Of a stretch of 64,000 bases of DNA, positions 1 to 7,733 are shown one piece after another; positions within the stretch are counted from its first letter, which is position 1; every line of letters begins with the position of its first letter. The stretch lies in NCBI GenBank assembly GCA_027533105.1, contig JAPZTW010000002.1, forward strand, positions 372,001 through 436,000. Reading direction: 5' to 3'. The position numbers and the translations under genes are program-made. Source of the DNA: Sphingomonadaceae bacterium (GTDB lineage: Bacteria; Pseudomonadota; Alphaproteobacteria; Sphingomonadales; Sphingomonadaceae). The notes below the pieces were generated by a model. The model saw only the letters and a program-made list of their open reading frames with translations. It searched no databases and was not told the DNA's origin.

Positions 1-1525
1 GTCCAGCTGGCACGGCGTGACCACGGTGGTCATGGGCAATTGCGGGGTCGGTTTTGCCCCGGCGCGGCCGGATCGCCATGGCTGGCTGATCGGGCTGATG
101 GAAGGGGTTGAGGACATTCCCGGCACGGCGCTGGCCGAAGGGATGACCTGGAACTGGGAAACCTTCCCCGAATATCTCGACGAACTTGAGCGCCTGCCGC
201 GCACGGTCGATGTCGGCACCCATGTGCCGCACGGCGCGGTGCGGGCCTATGTGCTGGGCGATCGCGAGCAGCCCGGCGCGATCCCGACCGAGGATGACAT
301 CCGCCAGATGGCCGAAATCGTCGAGGACGGCGTGCGCGCCGGGGCGCTGGGCTTTTCGACCAGCCGCACCGTGCTGCACCGCTCGATCGACGGCGAAGTG
401 GTGCCCGGCACCACCGCGACCAAGGAAGAACTGATCGAGATCGGCCGGGCCATGGGCCGGGCCGGGCACGGCGTCTTCGAAATGGCCAGCGACATGCGCC
501 GCGAATGGGACGAATTCGGCTGGATGGGCGCGCTGAGCCGCGAAACCGGCCTGCCCTGCACCTATGCCGCGCTGCAATCCATCGCCAAGGAATTGCCGCT
601 GGAAGAGCAGATCGCCCAGATGCGCGCCGAGAACGACAACGGCGCCAATATCGTCGCCCAGATCGCCCTGCGCGGCAACGGCATCGTCATGGCCTGGCAG
701 GGCACGGTCCATCCGTTCCGCCTGCGGCCCAGCTGGCAGGCGATCGCCGAACTGCCGTGGGAACAGCAGCGTGCCAAGCTGCTCGATCCGGCGTTCAAGG
801 CCCAGCTCCTGTCCGAAACCAATGACTTTTCCGAGGTCAATCAGGACATCATCGGCCTGATCATGGTGGTCTGCGGCGGCTGGACCATGCAGTACGAGAT
901 GGACCCCGATTTCAACTATGAACCGCAGGCCGATGAAAGCATCGCCGCCCGCGCGGCTGCCGCCGGGGTTTCGGGCGACGAATATGCCTATGACCTGCTG
1001 TGCCAGAATGAAGGCAAGGGCTTCATCTATCTGCCGCTGCTGAACTATGCCGATGGCAACCTCGATTTCCTCGAGGCGCTGCAGGCGGCCGACGATACGG
1101 TCAATTCGCTGTCCGATGGCGGCGCGCACTGCGGCACGATCTGCGATGCGGCCAGCCCCACCTTCATGCTCCAGCACTGGGTGCGCGATCGCAAGCGCGG
1201 TGGGCGGATTTCGCTGGAACGCGCCGTGCAGCGGCAGTGCCGCGATACGGCCCGGCTCTATGGCCTGGAAGATCGCGGCGTGATCGCGCCGGGCTATCTG
1301 GCGGATCTCAATGTGATCGATATCGACAAGCTGAAGCTGGGCAAGCCGTGGCTGGCCTTCGATCTGCCCGCGGGCGGCAAGCGCCTGCTGCAGAAGGCCG
1401 AAGGCTATGTCTGCACGATCAAGAACGGCGCGGTGACCTTCCGCAACGGCGAATGGACCGGCGCCACCCCCGGCGGCCTGATCCGCGGGCCGCAGCGCGT
1501 GGAAATGCGCGAAGCGGCGGAGTAG
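1..1525 (+). CDS. N-acyl-D-amino-acid deacylase family amidohydrolase (5' end outside window)
   Basis: The frame is open from base 2, so the true start lies upstream of the window; 507 residues are visible. Family features seen are the [13 protein letters not shown] segment, whose Cys is a metal ligand in D-aminoacylases, the late SDGGAHC motif with the metal-binding Asp, and a C-terminal [15 protein letters not shown] stretch that closes the beta-sandwich subdomain of amidohydrolases. Missing upstream are the first strands with the HxH metal motif. The family hydrolyses N-acyl-D-amino acids or related amides in the cytoplasm; the exact substrate cannot be read from sequence. It ends before a palindromic repeat and converges with the DUF2855 gene. 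Family call is firm, substrate unknown. Confidence 0.88.
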   Translation, partial: SSWHGVTTVVMGNCGVGFAPARPDRHGWLIGLMEGVEDIPGTALAEGMTWNWETFPEYLDELERLPRTVDVGTHVPHGAVRAYVLGDREQPGAIPTEDDIRQMAEIVEDGVRAGALGFSTSRTVLHRSIDGEVVPGTTATKEELIEIGRAMGRAGHGVFEMASDMRREWDEFGWMGALSRETGLPCTYAALQSIAKELPLEEQIAQMRAENDNGANIVAQIALRGNGIVMAWQGTVHPFRLRPSWQAIAELPWEQQRAKLLDPAFKAQLLSETNDFSEVNQDIIGLIMVVCGGWTMQYEMDPDFNYEPQADESIAARAAAAGVSGDEYAYDLLCQNEGKGFIYLPLLNYADGNLDFLEALQAADDTVNSLSDGGAHCGTICDAASPTFMLQHWVRDRKRGGRISLERAVQRQCRDTARLYGLEDRGVIAPGYLADLNVIDIDKLKLGKPWLAFDLPAGGKRLLQKAEGYVCTIKNGAVTFRNGEWTGATPGGLIRGPQRVEMREAAE

Positions 1526-1538
1526 GCCTGATCCCGTC

Positions 1539-1610
1539 ATCCCGGCGAAAGCCGGGATCGCTGTCAGGCGTAGCGCCCATCCGCCAGCGGTCCCGGATCA
1601 AGTCCGGGAC
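1539..1610. repeat. Intergenic palindromic repeat pair, REP-like
   Basis: Two hairpins sit between convergent genes: ATCCCGGC-GAAA-GCCGGGAT at 1539-1558, with a GAAA tetraloop, and GTCCCGGA-TCAAG-TCCGGGAC at 1590-1610. Both arms are exact. I recognise this style of CCCGG-type repeat from sphingomonad and related intergenic regions, but the copy number in this genome cannot be judged from one window. It may also help terminate both convergent transcripts, although there is no clear T-run. Confidence 0.6.
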
Positions 1611-1616
1611 GACGCG

Positions 1617-2693
1617 TTACGGCCGGATCACGATCCCCACTGCCGGATCGGCCTTGCCCGCGAGGGTGGCGGCAAAGGCATCGCGCGCAGCTTCCAGCCC
1701 CTGGCGCGTATCGATGGTCAGCGCCCCGCCCGCTTCAGCAATGAAGCGCAGCCAGCTTTCGGCCACGGCCTCGCCAAAGGCCTTGGGGCCCAGTTCCTTG
1801 ATCGCCGCCACGGCATGATCGGGCGCGAAGAACAGCACCGGCGTCGGGCCCGGCAAGGCGCCGCGCTCCTGCCCGAAGCCCGCACCAACATGGGTCGCGC
1901 CGACCGTGCAGGAGTACTTGAGGTGATCGCCCAGCGTGGTGTGCACGCCATGGATCAGCGCGGCATTGCCGGCGAAATCGACCAGCACCGAAGCCACCTG
2001 CGGCAGGCTGGCCAGATCGTCATAGGCCAGCACCTGATCATAGAAGCCCGTCCGCTTGACGAATTCGACATTACCCGCCGAAGTCAGCCCGATCCGCTTC
2101 ACCCCCGGCGAGCGGTGCCACGCCACCGAGGCCAGGCCCATGGCGGTCTTGGACGAGGCCGAGGTGCAGATCAGCACCTCCGCCCCGAACCAGCCTTCGC
2201 GGCGCATGAAGCTCTCGATCAGGAAGCCGGTCTTGAACAGCGGGCCGAAAATCATCCGCTCCCCCTCGCGCGCCGGGTCATGCTCCGGATCGGCGGCAAG
2301 GCGGCTGTACTGGTTGTAGATCGGGCTCATCGGCTGGCGATGGGCGGCACCATCGGTAAAGCCGCCGGGCGACACCCCAACCGGCAGCACATCGAGGTGC
2401 GTCGCCATCGGCAGATAGCCATAGACCCGTTCCCCCACGGCGATATCGGGATGGTTCGACGCCTCGACCACGGCATGGCCCCACATCGGCACCACGCCCC
2501 ATTCCCCTTCACCCGGAAAGAAGTTCCAATAGCCAAAGGCATCGCCCGCCACGGCATAGGTCACGTTGTTGGCAGTGACGGAAAAGCTCTCGATCCTCAG
2601 CCGCACCGCCCCCTCGGCCAGCGCGCCGGCAGGAGCATCGACGATCCGCGCTTCGCCAAGCGCCTTGCGGTTGATCTGGACGGTCTGCGGCAT
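1617..2693 (-). CDS. DUF2855 family protein
   Basis: This 358-residue protein has the typical DUF2855 opening with ESFSVTANNVTYAVAGDAFGYWNFFP, followed by a GYLPMATHLDV segment and a region resembling the Rossmann half of medium-chain dehydrogenases (CTSASSKTAMGLA). The family is distantly related to zinc-free quinone-oxidoreductase-like proteins, and no reaction is established. The start ATG has AAGGGAT about 7 bases upstream. It stands alone, converging with the amidohydrolase. The length fits the family. I am confident of the family, but no function can be assigned. Confidence 0.85.
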   Translation of the reverse strand: MPQTVQINRKALGEARIVDAPAGALAEGAVRLRIESFSVTANNVTYAVAGDAFGYWNFFPGEGEWGVVPMWGHAVVEASNHPDIAVGERVYGYLPMATHLDVLPVGVSPGGFTDGAAHRQPMSPIYNQYSRLAADPEHDPAREGERMIFGPLFKTGFLIESFMRREGWFGAEVLICTSASSKTAMGLASVAWHRSPGVKRIGLTSAGNVEFVKRTGFYDQVLAYDDLASLPQVASVLVDFAGNAALIHGVHTTLGDHLKYSCTVGATHVGAGFGQERGALPGPTPVLFFAPDHAVAAIKELGPKAFGEAVAESWLRFIAEAGGALTIDTRQGLEAARDAFAATLAGKADPAVGIVIRP

Positions 2694-2847
2694 TTATCGA
2701 TCCCTTTTGCTGGTTTACCCCCAACCTAGGCCTTGGCACGATCAGGTCAATCGGAACGCCAAAAGGGGATGGTCAGGCGCGCTTGCGGCAACTATCCTCC
2801 CGAAAAAAACGGGTTGCCACACATACATTCAAGATTGGGAGAGTGTC

Positions 2848-3120
2848 ATGCCGCAATTCGTGATCGAACGGGAAATGCCCGGCGCCGGTTCGCTGGATGC
2901 CGATGCGCTGAAGGGTGCCTCGCAAGCCTCGTGCTCGGTGCTCCGCGATCTGGGTCCGCAGATCCAGTGGGTGCACAGCTACGTCACCGACAACAAGATT
3001 TACTGCATCTATCGCGCCCCGGACGAGGCGATGATCCGCCAGCACGCGGAAACCGCCGGTTTTCCGGCCAACTCGATCCAGGAAGTGCGCAATATCATCG
3101 ATCCGACCACGGCCGAATAA
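2848..3120 (+). CDS. DUF4242 domain small protein
   Basis: A 90-residue cytoplasmic protein starting at an ATG (MPQFVIEREMPGAG) preceded by GGGAGAG. The PQFVIERE...GASQASCSVL...WVHSYVTDNKIYCIYRAPDEAMIRQHAE pattern is that of DUF4242, a ferredoxin-like fold family that includes the nickel-binding SCO4226. The frame runs open far upstream, but the upstream residues do not resemble the family and would overlap the DUF2855 promoter, so the short start was chosen. It is monocistronic between the divergent DUF2855 gene and convergent dnaN. Its role is unknown. Confidence 0.85.
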   Translation: MPQFVIEREMPGAGSLDADALKGASQASCSVLRDLGPQIQWVHSYVTDNKIYCIYRAPDEAMIRQHAETAGFPANSIQEVRNIIDPTTAE

Positions 3121-3172
3121 GGCCGCCAGCCAATTCGCCCGGGCCAGTGGACCGGCCCGGGCGTAAACTGGA

Positions 3173-4291
3173 TCAAACCCGCATCGGCATGAGCACGTAG
3201 AGCGCCGGGCTCTTGTCGTCCTGGCGGATCAGGGTGGGTGCGCCGGCATCGGCCAGGTGCAGTTCCACCGTGTCACCCTCGATCTGATTGAGGATGTCCT
3301 TGAGGTAGCCGGCGTTGAAGCCGATCTCGAACCCGCTCGACTTGTAATCGGCCGGGACTTCTTCCGAAGCCGTGCCGTTGTCGGGCGAAGTGACCGAGAG
3401 GGTCACCCGGTCATTGTCCAGCGCCATCTTGACCGCGCGGGTCTTTTCGGTGGCGATGGTCGCCACGCGGTCGACGCCTTCATAGAAACTCTTGGGATCG
3501 AGCCGCAGCAGCTTGTCATTCCCGGTCGGGATCACGCGGCTGTAATCGGGGAAAGTGCCGTCGATCAGCTTGCTGGTCAGCACCACGCCGTTCTCGCCGC
3601 CGAGGGTGAAGCGCACCTTGCTGGCCGAAAGATCGACCAGCACGTTGGCATCGAGCGCTTCTTCCAGCAGCTTGCGCAGTTCGGCCACGCATTTGCGCGG
3701 CACGATCACATCGGGCATACCTTCGGCCCCATCAGGGCGCTTGATCGTGAAGCGGGCCAGGCGGTGGCCATCGGTAGCCGCTGCCTTCAGTTCCTCGTCC
3801 GTCACGTGCAGGAAGATGCCGTTGAGGTAATAGCGGGTTTCCTCGGTGCTGATCGCAAAGCGGGTGCGGTCGATCAGCTGGGCCAGCGTGGCCGCGGGCA
3901 GTTCGAAGCTGGTCGGCAGATCGCCTTCGACGATTACCGGGAAATCGTCCCGCGGCAGGGTCGGCAGCGAGAAGCGGCTGCGCCCGGCCTTCACCGTCAT
4001 GCGGTTGTCCGCCGTTTCCAGGCTGACCTGGCTGCCATCGGGCAACTTGCGGGCAATATCGAACAGCAGGTGGGCCGAAACGGTGATCGCGCCGGCACCC
4101 TCGACCGAGACCGCTCCGAGCGTTTCCACCACCTGCAGGTCAAGGTCGGTCGCCATGATCCGCACCGTGCCATCGGCCGCAGCTTCGATCAGCACGTTTG
4201 AGAGAATGGGGATCGTGTTGCGCCGCTCAACGACGGACTGCACGTGCGACAGGCACTTGAGCAGCGTCGCGCGTTCGATGGTGGCCTTCAT
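3173..4291 (-). CDS. dnaN: DNA polymerase III subunit beta (sliding clamp)
   Basis: This 372-residue protein matches DnaN over its whole length. It starts with MKATIERATLLKCLSHVQSVVERRNTIPILSNVLIEA, contains the ATDLDLQVVE strand of domain 1, the RFAISTEETRYYLNGIFLH and DGHRLA segments of domain 2, and ends LYVLMPMRV as clamps do. It forms a ring dimer that tethers the replicative polymerase to DNA. The length is normal and no key element is missing. It is transcribed alone, divergently from the RidA-like gene. The approximately 260-base upstream gap has one DnaA-box-like 9-mer but not a cluster, so an origin is not claimed. Confidence 0.97.
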   Translation of the reverse strand: MKATIERATLLKCLSHVQSVVERRNTIPILSNVLIEAAADGTVRIMATDLDLQVVETLGAVSVEGAGAITVSAHLLFDIARKLPDGSQVSLETADNRMTVKAGRSRFSLPTLPRDDFPVIVEGDLPTSFELPAATLAQLIDRTRFAISTEETRYYLNGIFLHVTDEELKAAATDGHRLARFTIKRPDGAEGMPDVIVPRKCVAELRKLLEEALDANVLVDLSASKVRFTLGGENGVVLTSKLIDGTFPDYSRVIPTGNDKLLRLDPKSFYEGVDRVATIATEKTRAVKMALDNDRVTLSVTSPDNGTASEEVPADYKSSGFEIGFNAGYLKDILNQIEGDTVELHLADAGAPTLIRQDDKSPALYVLMPMRV

Positions 4292-4550
4292 GGTCGATCA
4301 ATGTCCCCTGCGGACGCGCACGCGAGGAATCGGCGGCGCGCCGTCATTTCGGACTGTCTTTCTTAACGCCGAGGACCTTGGGGGCAAGGTTGTCTGCGAG
4401 GAATCGAGGCTAAACTGGGGATAAATCAGCCCCTGTCCCGGCGCTGCCGGCATGGCCGCTCTGCCGCCATGAAATCGCCTTTTCAAAGCGATTTGCAAAG
4501 CATTGGCAGAATTGGCAGATCATGCGGCCCGAGAGGACGGGAATGAACCG
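4292..4550. promoter_or_regulatory. Divergent intergenic region between dnaN and the RidA-like gene
   Basis: About 260 bases serve as the upstream region of both divergent genes. Visible structures are an inverted repeat AAATCGC-(9)-GCGATTT near 4470-4492 and a single TGGGGATAA at 4416-4424, whose complement TTATCCCCA differs from the DnaA-box consensus TTATCCACA at one position. No open frame with coding character is present. I cannot place promoter hexamers with confidence. Confidence 0.4.
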
Positions 4551-5006
4551 ATGAATCGAGCTCTGGCCACCATACTTGCCCTGGCCGCAACGCTGTTGCC
4601 CCACGCGGTCCTGGCTGGCCCGCCAACTTATTTCCCGCGCGAAGGCGGCTATCCGTTTTCGGAAGCGGTGCAGGCGGGCGATGTCCTCTACCTTTCAGGC
4701 ATCATTGCCGAGGATAACCACGGCAAGCTCGTTCCTGGCGGGATCGAGGTCGAAAGCCGCGAAGTCATGGCACAGCTCGGCAAGACGCTGGCCTGGCACG
4801 GCTTGACCTTTGACGATGTGATCCAGTGCACCGTGTTCCTGGTCGACATGAAGGAATGGGCCGCGTTCAATGCCGTTTATCGCGCAAGCTTCAAGCCAGA
4901 TCGCTATCCCGCGCGCGCCGCGCTTGGCGCGACCGGGCTGGCGCTGGGCGCGCGGGTAGAACTGCAATGCAACGCCTGGAACCCGGTGAAAAAGAAACGG
5001 CGCTGA
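4551..5006 (+). CDS. RidA/YjgF family protein with signal peptide
   Basis: The chosen ATG gives 151 residues beginning MNRALATILALAATLLPHAVLAGPP, a clear Sec signal peptide with cleavage after VLA; longer in-frame starts would bury this signal. The mature part has RidA features: the FSEAVQAGDVLYLSGII opening, GLTFDDVIQCTVFLVDMKEWAAFNAVYRASF, and RYPARAALGATGLALGARVELQCNAW, with the Arg that binds carboxylates in deaminating RidA. Cytosolic RidA hydrolyses reactive enamines/imines; an exported version must have another substrate or a structural role. It converges with fabG. Confidence 0.85.
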   Translation: MNRALATILALAATLLPHAVLAGPPTYFPREGGYPFSEAVQAGDVLYLSGIIAEDNHGKLVPGGIEVESREVMAQLGKTLAWHGLTFDDVIQCTVFLVDMKEWAAFNAVYRASFKPDRYPARAALGATGLALGARVELQCNAWNPVKKKRR

Positions 5007-5013
5007 CCCAAGC

Positions 5014-5775
5014 TTACGAGAGCATCGCCATCCCGCCGTTCACGTGCAGGGTCTGGCCAGTGACATAGCCGGCCTCCCTGCTGGCGAGATAGGCCACGGC
5101 CGCGCCGATATCCTCGCCCTCGCCCATCCGGCCCATCGGGATCCGGGCGTTGAGCGCGTCCTTCTGGGCATCGGGCAGCACGTCGGTCATCGCGGTGCGG
5201 ATGAAGCCGGGGGCGACGCAGTTGACCGTCACGCCGCGGCTGGCCAGTTCCTGGCCCAGCGACTTGGACATGCCGACCAGGCCCGCCTTGGCAGCGGCAT
5301 AGTTGATCTGGCCAGGGTTGCCGGTGGCGCCGACCACGCTGGTGATCGTGATGATCCGGCCGAAGCGCGCCTTCATCATCGGCTTGGTCGCGGCGCGCAT
5401 CAGGCGGAAGGCGGCTTCAAGGTTGACCTTGATGACCTGCTCCCACTCTTCGTCCTTCATCCGCATCGCCAGGTTGTCGCGGGTGATCCCGGCGTTGTTC
5501 ACCAGGATATCGATCTTGCCCAGGGTATCGACCGTGGCCGGCACCAGATGCTCGACCTGTTCGGTGTTCGACAGGTCGCAGGTGATCTCTACATGGTCGT
5601 GACCATAGGTGTCGTTCAGTTCCTCGCGGAAGGCGCGCAGCTTGGCGGCATTGGTGCCGGACAGCGCGAGCCGCGCCCCCTGCTTTGCCAGGGCGTGGCT
5701 GATCGCCGAGCCAATGCCACCGGCGGCACCGGTGACAAGGGCGGTCATTCCCGAAAGGTCGAACATGCGGTCCAT
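5014..5775 (-). CDS. fabG: 3-oxoacyl-[acyl-carrier-protein] reductase
   Basis: A 253-residue short-chain dehydrogenase with TGAAGGIG for NADP binding, NNAG, the catalytic Ser in ITSVVGATGNPGQ and the YAAAK Tyr/Lys pair. The C-terminus ALNARIPMGRMGEGEDIGAAVAYLASREAGYVTGQTLHVNGGMAM is the FabG signature. It reduces beta-ketoacyl-ACP in fatty-acid elongation. The ATG at 5775 has GGAG 8 bases upstream and lies 3 bases after the fabD stop, so the two genes form an operon. A TTG two codons upstream is the alternative start. Context with fabD strongly supports FabG rather than a general SDR. Confidence 0.95.
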   Translation of the reverse strand: MDRMFDLSGMTALVTGAAGGIGSAISHALAKQGARLALSGTNAAKLRAFREELNDTYGHDHVEITCDLSNTEQVEHLVPATVDTLGKIDILVNNAGITRDNLAMRMKDEEWEQVIKVNLEAAFRLMRAATKPMMKARFGRIITITSVVGATGNPGQINYAAAKAGLVGMSKSLGQELASRGVTVNCVAPGFIRTAMTDVLPDAQKDALNARIPMGRMGEGEDIGAAVAYLASREAGYVTGQTLHVNGGMAMLS

Positions 5776-5777
5776 GA

Positions 5778-6713
5778 TCAAAGCTCCTTCGCCAGCGCCT
5801 CGATATCGGTCATGCCGACCACGCTGGTCACGGTTACATCGCTGACGCTGCGGCCGATCATCGGCCCCAGCACCTTGCCGCCCAGCTCGACAAAGCTGTC
5901 CACCCCGGCGACCTGCATGGCAATCACGCTTTCGCGCCAGCGGACGCGGCCGCAGACCTGTTCGACCAGCAGGCGCTGGACTTCGGCCGGATCGCTGACC
6001 ACGGCGGCGGTGACATTGGCGAACAGCGGCACCCGCAGCGCACCTGGCGGCGTCTTGCCGAGCGCTTCGGCCATGGCATCGGCGGCGGGCTGCATCAGCG
6101 GGCAGTGGAACGGGGCCGAAACCGGCAGGGCCACGCCGCGCTTGATCTCGAACTCCTTTACCATGGCGATCGCCCGCTCGATCGCGCCCTTGTGGCCGGA
6201 AAGGACGACCTGGGTGGGGTCATTGTCATTGGCAACGGTGCACACTTCACCTTCGGCGGCAGCTTCGGCCAGCTTCTGAGCCTTGTCGATATCGGCACCG
6301 AGCAGCGCGCACATCGCCCCCACGCCCACCGGCACGGCAGCCTGCATTGCCTGGCCGCGCAGCTTCAGCAGGCGGGCCGTATCGGCCAGGCTGAAGGCCC
6401 CGGCGGCGCAGAGCGCGGTATATTCGCCCAGGCTGTGCCCGGCTACGAAATCGGCCTTTTCGGCCAGGGTGATCCCGCCTTCACGCTCCAGCACGCGCAG
6501 CACGGCGATGGCATTGGCCATGATCGCGGGCTGGGCATTCTCGGTCAGGGTCAGGACATCTTCCGGCCCTTCGCGCATGATCGCGGACAGCTTCTGCCCC
6601 AGCGCATCGTCCACTTCCTCGAACACTTCGCGCGCGGCGGGGCTGGCTTCGGCCAGGTCAGCCCCCATGCCGACCTTCTGGCTGCCCTGCCCGGGGAAAA
6701 CGAATGCTCGCAT
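5778..6713 (-). CDS. fabD: Malonyl-CoA:ACP transacylase
   Basis: A 311-residue protein with the FabD opening MRAFVFPGQGSQKVGMG, the catalytic GHSLGEYTAL serine motif at about residue 90, and VSAPFHCPLMQPAADAMAEAL carrying the catalytic His. It transfers malonyl from CoA to ACP for fatty-acid synthesis. The ATG at 6713 is preceded by AAGGAG about 10 bases upstream; a GTG two codons earlier is also possible. It is the first gene of a fabD-fabG pair. No truncation is seen. Confidence 0.96.
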   Translation of the reverse strand: MRAFVFPGQGSQKVGMGADLAEASPAAREVFEEVDDALGQKLSAIMREGPEDVLTLTENAQPAIMANAIAVLRVLEREGGITLAEKADFVAGHSLGEYTALCAAGAFSLADTARLLKLRGQAMQAAVPVGVGAMCALLGADIDKAQKLAEAAAEGEVCTVANDNDPTQVVLSGHKGAIERAIAMVKEFEIKRGVALPVSAPFHCPLMQPAADAMAEALGKTPPGALRVPLFANVTAAVVSDPAEVQRLLVEQVCGRVRWRESVIAMQVAGVDSFVELGGKVLGPMIGRSVSDVTVTSVVGMTDIEALAKEL

Positions 6714-6756
6714 CAGCACAAGACTCCTTTAGTCAATAGTCTCCCCTTCCAGACAT

Positions 6757-6834
6757 GGGAGGGGCCGGGGGAGGGTCTGTTCGGGAACCTTGCATGACAG
6801 GCCCTCCCCCAGCCCCTCCCGCTAGCGGGAGGGG
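6757..6834. repeat. Palindromic intergenic repeat (GC-rich, REP-like)
   Basis: Between ldcA and fabD lie two overlapping dyads. A 24-base imperfect pair (6757-6780 with 6797-6820, 16-base loop) is rich in CCCTCCCCC/GGGGGAGGG. The second is a perfect 22-bp palindrome centred on CTAG (6813-6834; each half is CCCCTCCCGCT). This looks like a dispersed repeat rather than a normal terminator, because there is no T-tract. Copy number and mobility cannot be judged here. Confidence 0.65.
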
Positions 6835-6860
6835 AGCTGATTGAGCCGCACTAAGGGCGG

Positions 6861-7679
6861 CTAGCACGCACTGGCAAGCCCGAAGGGCACAATCTTGTTG
6901 TCGATATCGTGGCCGATGTCCGCCGCACCCAGGAACGGGATGGCATGGCGCGCGCACCAGTGGCGGGCGATTTCCTCGGCAGTGGCGCCGAACGGACGGT
7001 CGTTTTCCGGCACGTCGCTGACCCGGCCCAGCCGCAGTCCGGCAATCCCGCCCAGGTGCGCGGTGAGGTGAAAGAACAGCCGGTCAACGGCGTAAAGATG
7101 CTCGCTTACCTCCTCGACCTGCACAACATGGCCCGCCAGCCCCGGCATCAGCGGGGTGCCGCACAGCATGGCCAGCGTCATCAGGTTGAAGGCCACGGTG
7201 GGCTTGCCATCGAGTGACGGCTCTGCGCCCGAACGATCCCCGCTCAGCCAGGCCAGCGTGCGCCGCACGGCCGCCTCGCCCCCGGCGCGGCGGATGTCGG
7301 CCGGCATCGGGGTGTGGACCGGATGGCCGAACCGCTGGCGGTAGAGTCCGCCCAGCAGCGTACCGCCATCCGAATAGCCCAGGAACAGCTTGTCCTGCGC
7401 GGCGTGATCGAACCGATGCAGCGCATCTTCGGCAATCCGCATCGCCCCATAGCCACCGCGCGCGAACCACACCGCATCAAAGGCGGGATCGTTGGCGCAT
7501 TCCACCAGCGCATTCAGCCGCGCCGCGTCCGGCCCGGCGAAATGGCCTTCGCTGAGGAAGCATTGCGGATGGAAGTGCAGCCCCACGCCCGGAAACTCGG
7601 CTGCGGCCAGGGCCAGAACGCGCTCCGCATCTTCCCTGGCAAAGGCGGCAGACGGGGCACAGATGGCAACGCTGGGCAT
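6861..7679 (-). CDS. ldcA: LD-carboxypeptidase (peptidase family S66)
   Basis: A 272-residue cytoplasmic protein with the S66 layout: SVAICAPSAAF at the start, WFARGGYGAMRI, LFLGYSDGGTLL containing the nucleophile Ser, and near the end FLGAADIGHDIDNKIVPFG with the catalytic His. The family cleaves the L,D bond releasing the terminal D-Ala from murein tetrapeptide during peptidoglycan recycling; the related MccF branch acts on microcin C. A divergent neighbour is a Mur ligase whose substrate could be the tripeptide this enzyme makes, which favours the LdcA role. It is slightly shorter than E. coli LdcA. Confidence 0.87.
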   Translation of the reverse strand: MPSVAICAPSAAFAREDAERVLALAAAEFPGVGLHFHPQCFLSEGHFAGPDAARLNALVECANDPAFDAVWFARGGYGAMRIAEDALHRFDHAAQDKLFLGYSDGGTLLGGLYRQRFGHPVHTPMPADIRRAGGEAAVRRTLAWLSGDRSGAEPSLDGKPTVAFNLMTLAMLCGTPLMPGLAGHVVQVEEVSEHLYAVDRLFFHLTAHLGGIAGLRLGRVSDVPENDRPFGATAEEIARHWCARHAIPFLGAADIGHDIDNKIVPFGLASAC

Positions 7680-7733
7680 GATCCTTACCTAACCCGGTTG
7701 TCAGGCGAGGCAAGGGCGCATACCGGAGAAGCC

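Noticed and set aside
1815..2729. 304-codon plus-strand frame opposite DUF2855
   Set aside because: Arg/His/Gly-rich antisense shadow; DUF2855 on the minus strand is a clear family match.
4292..4550. Chromosome origin next to dnaN
   Set aside because: Only one imperfect DnaA-box-like 9-mer, no dnaA, and no AT-rich unwinding element.
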